The notes beneath the pieces are model-generated. The model ran no database searches and was not told the DNA's origin. It was given only the letters and a program-made list of their open reading frames with translations. A DNA stretch of 64,000 nucleotides. It comes from Saprospiraceae bacterium (lineage in GTDB: Bacteria; Bacteroidota; Bacteroidia; Chitinophagales; Saprospiraceae). The stretch's first letter is position 1. Every line of letters starts with the position of its first letter. Positions 57,719-64,000 of the stretch are shown piece after piece. The translations under genes were made by a program, and so were the position numbers. The DNA is taken from NCBI GenBank assembly GCA_016711125.1, contig JADJTQ010000003.1, positions 248,001 through 312,000 on the forward strand, read 5' to 3'.

Positions 57719-60540
57719 CTATTGACGAATAAATTTACCTGAGTAGATACCTTCCCCCGTCAGGATACTAAGCAGGTATAATCCGGAAACAAGTTGGTCC
57801 TGTAATGAAATAATCACCTGGTCCTCCGCTCTATGATAATCCGCACTTATTAATCTTCCATGGATGTCATGGATCAATACTTGATATATTGGACTTGCTT
57901 TTTCCAAAGTGACATGGATATTTTGATTGGCATTGATGATGTTTGGATATATATCCACTTCATAGGTTCTATATTCTCTGGTGCCGGTGATATAGTCTTC
58001 AGGAGTGTCGATCTTTTTTGATGTATAAACCTGGTATTCGCCTGGCAAGAAAGTAATTCGCTCTTCGGTATTTTCAACCACGATCGAATCTCCGCTAAAA
58101 TACTCATACCAGGTACCGGGATGGGAGAATTTAGGAATTACATCCGAAGCAGTGACTCGGTAATTAACTAAAACGACAGCATCCATTTCAGGGTGACTGA
58201 GATGAATGGTTTTTACAAATAGATTTCCATCATTAAATGTAAAATCAGGGGTTGAAAAAGTAGGATAATTTGTCTTCAGGTGAATCAACGCTGAATTAAT
58301 TTGTCTTAAACGTTCGCGATTAGTATCCTCCAGGTAGTCCCAACGGATCGGTTTGGGGTCGAGGCGACATGCATTATTGACTGTTCCGTTTACACATTGA
58401 TTGATGGGAAATTCGTAGCCAAGTTCGCCAAATTCCCAGAGCATTTTGGGGCCTGGTACGAGATAGAATATGGTACTGACTGCAGCCATTCGCTGCAATG
58501 CAGTCTCACGATCCCGGGTACTGTATGCCCCTTCCCGGTCTCCTTCGCGCATAATCCGGTACATAAGTCTTTCTTCATCATGGCTTTCCATATAGCCGAT
58601 CAGGTGAGGAAAATTCCACCCCCTGGCAGTGTAGTCGGTTCCTTCGAGGTCTGATCGAAATCCTTTAGCAGCCTCTGTAAATTGATGGTTCATATTGCCC
58701 CATAGCATCGCGCCATAATTGGATAATTCAATCTCTTCATCATTGTCAGCAAAATGCTCCAGGATGACATATGATGTCGAGTCTAAGCTCCAAATATGGT
58801 CTGCATAATCTTTAAGTATGGCAATTCTACTAGCATCATATCGAGACATGAGCGAGGCATTATCTCCCGAATTGAATTGGGTAAGGCCTTTAGAGAGATC
58901 AAATCGAAAACCATCGACTTTAAACTCATTGATCCAATAACTCAACACTTGTTTTACCCATGCCTTAGTTGCTGCACTCTCATGGTTAAAATCATATCCT
59001 ACATTAAATGGGTGCCGGGCAGTAACATTTAGATAAGGACTTTCTGGCGATGGTCTGAAATTAATTGGATCCCAATAGAGTTGAGCCAACGGACTCTGAC
59101 TAAAAGCATGATTAAATACGACATCAAATATAATGGCTATGCCTTCCTGATGGGCAGCATCGATAAACTCTTTCAGTTGACCACGAGTACCGTAGTACTT
59201 GTCTACCGCCATATGAAAAGAAGGATTATAGCCCCAGCCAATATTGCCTTCAAATTCCTGAACAGGCATCAATTCAATGGCATTAATACCTAGTTTCTTA
59301 AAATAGTTTAATGTATCTTTTAGCGAAGAATAGCTATGATCGGCTAAAAAATCTCGTATTAATAATTCATAAATGACCAATCTACTTTTATCGGTCTTTT
59401 GAAAGTGATCTAGTGCAAAATTAAAATCCTGAGGTTCCGGATCAAAAGTAGTGACAATGCCTTGAGTAAGACCGGCGGGGTACCGCGATAAAGTCTCCAG
59501 GATTTTGGCATCAATAAAAGGGTCGTCAACCGGGTCAAGTATCACTGTTGAAAAAGGATCTGCTATTTTGAGATTTCCATCGACCAGATATTGGTAGGTG
59601 TATTCATCATGCTGAAAGATCGACTTGGGCAATTCAATCCACCAGGTACTACTATCGGTAGCTTGCTTCATTTGAAATTCTTCAGCAACCAAATAATTAT
59701 TTGCCGGACAAAGTAAAAGACAAACTTCTTTAAGGGGGCAAATAATTGAAATATGTAGGTGGAATCAGTATAGTAGTTTAGACCATTTACCAGACCAGCA
59801 GGGGGATCTTCCGTATTCTGCGAAGCTCCTAAGACGAAATAAGTTGTGGTTAGGCTGACAGTCGTATCAGTCGATGCATTGAAAATAAGTTCATGAAGAC
59901 CAAGTTCAGCAACATGATGAAAGAAGGACACCTCGTTTAGGGTATCTGAAAAAATGATTTCATCGTTGTCTGTGATCGAAATTGACGCGGTATCACTGAT
60001 GCGGATGCGGATGAATAAACTGTCATTTTCCTGGATGATGGTGCCCGGTCTTTCGGGTGAAAGCAAAGTAAAGAATAACCCTTCACCCGGGGGATAAATG
60101 GTGTGAAAAATATCCGAGCCATCGGAATCGCGACCAACGATTGAGCCGTCGACATTGCGGAATACAAAAGCCAATTTCAACACCGTCTCACCCGGGAGAA
60201 TGCCATAAAAATTTTCAATCCGGAAACTCAATGAATAGATATTTTCAGATACTCTTGTCATAAGAGTTCTGGCATCGGCTGTTCCCCAATTTCCAATAAC
60301 GTGCTTCCAGTCATTGCCATTGACGCTTTGGCTGGTGATGACTCCGGTATGAGCATATACCGCCTCGGTAAAACCAGTAAGAGTACCATTACCCTGAGTA
60401 GCATCGAAAAATACTGTGATACTATCCAGTTGAGTGGGGAATGGCGGCTCGATTGAAAGCACCTGGGCTTGGCCAAAGAAATAGATAATCGCGAAAAACA
60501 AAGTAAAATGAGTTCGCCCTAAAATTGCAGATCTAACCAT
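57719..60540 (-). CDS. Secreted GH13 alpha-amylase-type enzyme with T9SS sorting domain (one frameshift)
   Basis: The restored protein is about 940 residues. Signal peptide (FTLFFAIIYFFGQAQ), an N-terminal beta-sandwich (VLSIEPPFPTQLDSITVFFD), a CBM48-like part (YTYQYLVDGNLKIADPFS), and a GH13 barrel with region I DVVFNHA, region II VDGFRFDLSKG (nucleophile Asp about 547), region III VILEHFADND (Glu about 594) and region IV MESHDEERL (Asp about 654). The tail (VDIYPNIINANQNIHVTLEK, LVSGLYLLSILTG) is a T9SS C-terminal domain. The break lies in a run of five C (59735-59739), where six restore APLKEV. It would digest starch-like alpha-glucans at the cell surface. Confidence 0.9.
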
Positions 60541-60567
60541 AGGATGTTACGTAGGAATTAACCCGAC

Positions 60568-60575
60568 CAAAGGTA
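60568..60575 (-). promoter_or_regulatory. Candidate -7 promoter element of the GH13 gene
   Basis: On the minus strand TACCTTTG fits TAnnTTTG, 28 bases before the ATG at 60540. No clear -33 TTG at normal spacing. Confidence 0.4.
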
Positions 60576-60678
60576 GTTATTTTACGGAGTAAAATTTTTT
60601 ACGAAGATGGTGTAATACCTTTTTAATAGTTTGAGCGTCAGCTTCTAGAATAATTAAGGGGGGAAATTCTTCAGTAAA

Positions 60679-60712
60679 AAGAGCCTCAGTAGTATGATCT
60701 ACTGAGGCTCTT
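60679..60712 (-). terminator. Rho-independent terminator of the DUF2911 gene
   Basis: A perfect 14-base stem (AAGAGCCTCAGTAG and complement) with a six-base loop, followed on the minus strand by a T-run. It lies 24 bases past the DUF2911 stop. Confidence 0.88.
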
Positions 60713-60735
60713 AATCGATTATCTTGAAAAGACAA

Positions 60736-61290
60736 TTAGTTTGATGCCACCGGGGCTACACTAAATGCAGCTTTCGTGTCAGACCATTTAACGGCGACCC
60801 ATGAAGACCCGTCTTTTTCAGACATGCTTATTTTCAATTGTTCCGCAGGCTCATCCAGTTTTTTAGGCGTAACTTCTACTCGCAAAACATCCTTTTCTTT
60901 ATCGTAATTGTAGTCTCCCCACTGATCCCATACAGAATTGAAAACAATGGTCCATTTGTCTTTGCCAGGTACTGTAAATAGTGCGTATTTACCGGCAGTC
61001 AGTTCCTGTCCTTCAATGGTAATATTTTTGCTGGTTTCAAAAGTTGTTGCTTCATTAGCACCCGTTCTCCATGTCTTACCATAAGGTATCAGGTCTCCAA
61101 AGATCGTCCTTCCATTAACTGAAGGTGCGCTGTAAGTAATCGTTACTGTGGCATCGCCGACCATTCCGGTAGTTTCCATCGGTGGGCTTTTTCTTTTCGA
61201 TTTGTCGTCCTGTGCTTGTGTGCTTGTAGCAAAAAAAGCTACCAAGGCGAAGAGGAAAGAGAATTTGATTACATTTTTCAAAAATGACAT
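60736..61290 (-). CDS. DUF2911 exported protein
   Basis: 184 residues from ATG 61290 (a TTG two codons earlier is also in frame). Signal peptide (FLKNVIKFSFLFALVAFFAT, cleavage near AQA), then DUF2911 with VTITYSAPSVNGRTIFGDLI, PYGKTWRTGANEATTFETSK and WTIVFNSVWDQWGDYNYD. A widespread Bacteroidota periplasmic or surface beta-sandwich of unknown role. Single-gene unit with its own terminator. Confidence 0.9.
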   Translation of the reverse strand: MSFLKNVIKFSFLFALVAFFATSTQAQDDKSKRKSPPMETTGMVGDATVTITYSAPSVNGRTIFGDLIPYGKTWRTGANEATTFETSKNITIEGQELTAGKYALFTVPGKDKWTIVFNSVWDQWGDYNYDKEKDVLRVEVTPKKLDEPAEQLKISMSEKDGSSWVAVKWSDTKAAFSVAPVASN

Positions 61291-61484
61291 AGTCAATTAG
61301 TTTAGTTAGTTAAAAAGAATGCAGGAAAATAAGCGAATGAGTGGTTAAAATTTTACCAATCTTGGCATTTGGGTATGCTATTACCTTCAAACGATTAAAT
61401 CAGCGGAAGGTTCGCAATCAGATGTTAAAAAAATCTTAAAACAAATCATGTCAATGGGTCAAATACCTCCAAGGATTAGTGTTC

Positions 61485-62912
61485 TCAAGGACACCCTGCC
61501 AGATTAATCTCTAGGACTCCGCCTTGCATAACTTCCAATTGTGGCATCAATGCTACATAATTGGTGCCGGAAAGAACAACAGATGCCGTTGCACTGATAA
61601 TACCTTCAGCCTGAATAAAATCGCTTGCATGGTAGATCCCGGGATCGATCATGCCTTGTAAGACCATATTGCTTTGACAAGGAGCGATCGCTGCGAGCGA
61701 GGGACCAAATATGTAAGCGGCACCGCTTTCAGTGGCAGCGCCATCATGATAAGGAGCTCCCCCTATCGCATAGGTACCGTCGATATCAACCTGATTTCCC
61801 AACCGGTCACCTCCCGCACCATCGAAGGCATTGCGTTTGACAAGCTCGCTCCACAGAGTGCCTGCCTGTTCGAATATATATACACTGCCCGATTCACTTC
61901 CCAAATCGTCGTCTAGATAGGATCCCACCACTGCATGTCCGGAAGTGATACCCACAGACCAACCAAATTTGTCATGCGGTGCTCCATCAGAGGGAGATAG
62001 TTTGGCCTCCTGAGACCATGAGGGTCCAGTGCGGTAAAAAATATAAGCATCGCCTGTTTTATCGTTGGCAAAGGGAGCACCGGCAATGATGTAGTTGCCC
62101 TCAATATCAACACTTTGACCCAGATGGTCAAACACATCGGCAATACTATGGGTTAACCTGGCTGTCTGCGACCAATGTCCGTAATGTGGCTCAAATACAT
62201 AAATTGCACCTGATTGAAGATAGTGAACACCTATATTGGCTGGTGCCCCCACTACTACAGTGGAGCCATCGATTGCTACATCGGTGCCAAATGCATCACC
62301 ACTGTGAGCATCAGATGCAGTGATTTTTGCCACTTGAATCCAATTGCTATAGTGCGGTTCGTAGATGTATGCTGAGCCCGAACTGGCACCCTGATCGTCA
62401 TCTGCCGCGACACCGACTACGGCCACTCCACCATCGTTTACGCCGACACTATTGCCGAAATAATCCTGGTTGTCGGGGTCATCGGCTCGTAATGTGGCTA
62501 CGGGATACCATTGCGTACCGTTGGTAGCGTAAACATAGGCAACTCCAGCGTCAGATTTGTTGCTGTGGTCACTTCTGGGTGCACCAACGATGGCATAGTT
62601 GCCAGAAATATCGACACTAGTGCCAAATTGGTCACCAAATGATCCACCCCATGGCGGTGTAAGTTTTGCCATGTAGACCCAAGAGCCTCCACGCAGTTGA
62701 AACACATAGGCCGCCCCAGCATTCTGGGTGCCAAAGCCACCTTGAAGAGGTGCACCAACAATGGCGTAATTGCCGTCTATAGCCACGGTGTAACCAAACA
62801 AGTCTGCAAAGGCAGCGTCAAAAGCAGTAATCTTGGTTTCCTGGCCAATGAGTCGCACACTTGCAAACAGCATTAGACCAAGTAGGAAGCCTGAGTAGTT
62901 TTTTGCGTTCAT
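61485..62912 (-). CDS. FG-GAP repeat exported protein
   Basis: 475 residues from ATG 62912 (MNAKNYSGFLLGLMLFASVR signal peptide). The open frame extends farther to 62981 but that part lies inside the tRNA gene and is not used. About seven repeats of 55-60 residues (DLFGYTVAIDGNYAIVGAPL pattern: F-G-x-S-V-x-I-x-G-x-x-A-I-V-G-A-P) form an integrin-like beta-propeller. The C-terminal ISATASVVLSGTNYVALMP, then ...GGVLEINLAGC is a stalk sequence common at the ends of Bacteroidota surface proteins. Likely an adhesin-like or surface protein; ligand unknown. Confidence 0.85.
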   Translation of the reverse strand: MNAKNYSGFLLGLMLFASVRLIGQETKITAFDAAFADLFGYTVAIDGNYAIVGAPLQGGFGTQNAGAAYVFQLRGGSWVYMAKLTPPWGGSFGDQFGTSVDISGNYAIVGAPRSDHSNKSDAGVAYVYATNGTQWYPVATLRADDPDNQDYFGNSVGVNDGGVAVVGVAADDDQGASSGSAYIYEPHYSNWIQVAKITASDAHSGDAFGTDVAIDGSTVVVGAPANIGVHYLQSGAIYVFEPHYGHWSQTARLTHSIADVFDHLGQSVDIEGNYIIAGAPFANDKTGDAYIFYRTGPSWSQEAKLSPSDGAPHDKFGWSVGITSGHAVVGSYLDDDLGSESGSVYIFEQAGTLWSELVKRNAFDGAGGDRLGNQVDIDGTYAIGGAPYHDGAATESGAAYIFGPSLAAIAPCQSNMVLQGMIDPGIYHASDFIQAEGIISATASVVLSGTNYVALMPQLEVMQGGVLEINLAGCP

Positions 62913-62949
62913 AAGTGTCTCATTTTGATTGACCTTGGCCAAACAAGAG

Positions 62950-63022
62950 AGCCACCCAAGGGACTCGAACCCTCGACCCACGCATTACGAATGCGTTGCT
63001 CTACCAGCTGAGCTAAGGTGGC
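62950..63022 (-). tRNA. tRNA-Thr (anticodon CGU)
   Basis: A 73-base cloverleaf: acceptor GCCACCT pairing with GGGTGGC, D arm with AGCTCAGCTGGTAGAGC, anticodon stem ACGCA/TGCGT with loop TTCGTAA (anticodon CGT at 62987-62989, minus strand), T arm with GGTTCGAGTCC. CCA is not encoded. It lies 37 bases before the FG-GAP start on the same strand. Confidence 0.95.
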
Positions 63023-63105
63023 CTTGCTAGGGGCAGATTGCACCCAAATTTAGACAATTGTTTGAACTATGAAAGCTATTTGGAGGTACTCAGGTCATAT
63101 TCCTA

Positions 63106-63984
63106 TTACTTGAGGTTGAGAGCCTGAAGATTCACACCAAGACGGCTATTTACTTTTTTGATGAAGTAGTCACACAGCACAATGGTATGGGCTTCATTTT
63201 CCTGGTGCATGAAAAAATAGACTTTTTCCAAACCTTGCTCAAACCACTTTGCCAATCGAGTGATCCACGCATCGAGGCGCTCAAAATCGGTTGTATGCAG
63301 GGCATAGCCGTTAAACCGGATAAAGGCTGTGGGGCAGGTTAGACACATATGCAAAGCATCTCGGCGCAAAGCGACATCGGTAATGACAGCACCCAATCTT
63401 CTAGCCTTTAGATCTCCCACAAGCTCGGTAAAAACCGATTCTTCAAACCAGTCTTTATGACGAAATTCTATCTGTGTCGGATAACCCTCCGGCAGAAGGT
63501 TGATAAAGTTTTTTACCCGTTCAAAATGCTTGGGGCCAAAATTTGGTGGGAGCGTGAGAAAAGAGCAACCAAGGTGTGGCCCGAGTAAGGCAACGGAATC
63601 CATAAAGTATTGGGTATTTTCTTCAACATCCTCCAGTCTTTTAAAATGCGAGATCCTTTGTGACCACTTTGGGCAGTATAAAAAATCCTGTCCTTCCGCA
63701 ACAGTAGCCCAACTCTCCAAACTACTGCGGCTTAGTCGGTAGAAGGTGCCATTGAGCTCAATACTATTGAATTGCTTAACATAATGATTTAAATAGTCCT
63801 TTTCCTTAGTACCCTCAGGATATAATGGTCCAACCCATTCAGGTATTCCCCATTTTCCACAGCCTACAAAAATTTTGGGTTCACTTACTTTAGTCGTGGT
63901 AGGAAGGAAACTCTGTGGATGATCATTAGGCAGGGTAAAATCGAGTCCTTCAATTTCTTCCTGGCTTACGTGTCCAAAATTCAT
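63106..63984 (-). CDS. DUF72 domain protein
   Basis: 292 residues, DUF72 TIM-barrel-like family. FVGCGKWGIPEWVGPLYPEG at the start, YVKQFNSIELNGTFYRLSR, FLTLPPNFGPKHFERVKNFI and YPTQIEFRHKDWF are characteristic (IEFR-H-x-S/D-W region). Cytoplasmic; related to UV-damage/nuclease TIM barrels but activity is unknown. Full length, apparently intact. Confidence 0.92.
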   Translation of the reverse strand: MNFGHVSQEEIEGLDFTLPNDHPQSFLPTTTKVSEPKIFVGCGKWGIPEWVGPLYPEGTKEKDYLNHYVKQFNSIELNGTFYRLSRSSLESWATVAEGQDFLYCPKWSQRISHFKRLEDVEENTQYFMDSVALLGPHLGCSFLTLPPNFGPKHFERVKNFINLLPEGYPTQIEFRHKDWFEESVFTELVGDLKARRLGAVITDVALRRDALHMCLTCPTAFIRFNGYALHTTDFERLDAWITRLAKWFEQGLEKVYFFMHQENEAHTIVLCDYFIKKVNSRLGVNLQALNLK

Positions 63985-64000
63985 AGTTCAGATTGATGGT

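Noticed and set aside
62913..62981. N-terminal extension of the FG-GAP ORF
   Set aside because: The extra codons lie inside the tRNA gene; the ATG at 62912 starts a proper signal peptide.

Overview
The window reads as a Bacteroidota chromosome, most likely from a Saprospiria-like environmental lineage (the class is inference). Support: a SusC/SusD pair, two proteins with C-terminal tails typical of type IX secretion, PVC-type cytochrome/beta-propeller proteins, candidate TAnnTTTG promoter elements, and starts without clear Shine-Dalgarno sequences. Content is dominated by hexuronate, sugar-acid and plant-polysaccharide catabolism, with housekeeping genes and several small mobile elements between.

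Layout. 1-6.2 kb: an Ldh-family dehydrogenase cut by the window edge, a 1,141-residue heme-binding lipoprotein and a GntP sugar-acid permease. 6.3-7.5 kb: an IS200-like transposase followed by hairpin units that carry copies of its own gene tail. 7.5-15.4 kb: glucarate dehydratase, a Tat-exported TIM-barrel protein, a cytochrome/propeller lipoprotein, an AT-rich insert with an HEYGH metallopeptidase and a small overlapping ORF, and a Tat-exported enolase-superfamily enzyme. 15.4-28 kb: an ECF42-type sigma factor with its YCII/DGPF partner, FucP, a 119-bp tandem repeat, an SDR, 1-Cys peroxiredoxin, GH67 alpha-glucuronidase, a broken DUF1572 gene, a bicupin and an M81 peptidase. 28-38.7 kb: folate, serine and MATE genes and a sulfide-detoxification operon (two YeeE/YedE proteins plus SQR) behind a perfect TGTGA-N6-TCACA site. 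39-40.8 kb: an IS3 element inside MITE-like repeats. 40.8-50 kb: a polysaccharide utilisation locus with a six-module SusE/F-like protein, SusC, a SusD that itself contains SusE/F-type modules, and a GH53 galactanase. 50-64 kb: another Tat-exported enolase-superfamily enzyme, a sucrose-phosphate synthase/phosphatase fusion with a GH32-like hydrolase, an IS4-type element, a GH13 amylase, DUF2911, an FG-GAP protein, tRNA-Thr(CGU) and a DUF72 protein.

How the genes may work together: secreted and surface proteins (SusCD, GH53, GH13, GH67) would release oligosaccharides and uronic acids. FucP, GntP and MATE supply transport. Glucarate dehydratase, the Tat-exported enolase-superfamily proteins, the TIM-barrel protein, Ldh and the SDR would process sugars and sugar acids, and the heme/propeller lipoproteins may take up electrons outside the cell.

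Caution: at least a dozen genes are interrupted by single-base indels, several in homopolymer runs, including transposases and housekeeping-like genes. This looks more like uncorrected read error than biology. Interrupted genes are therefore given as one feature with the break position noted.
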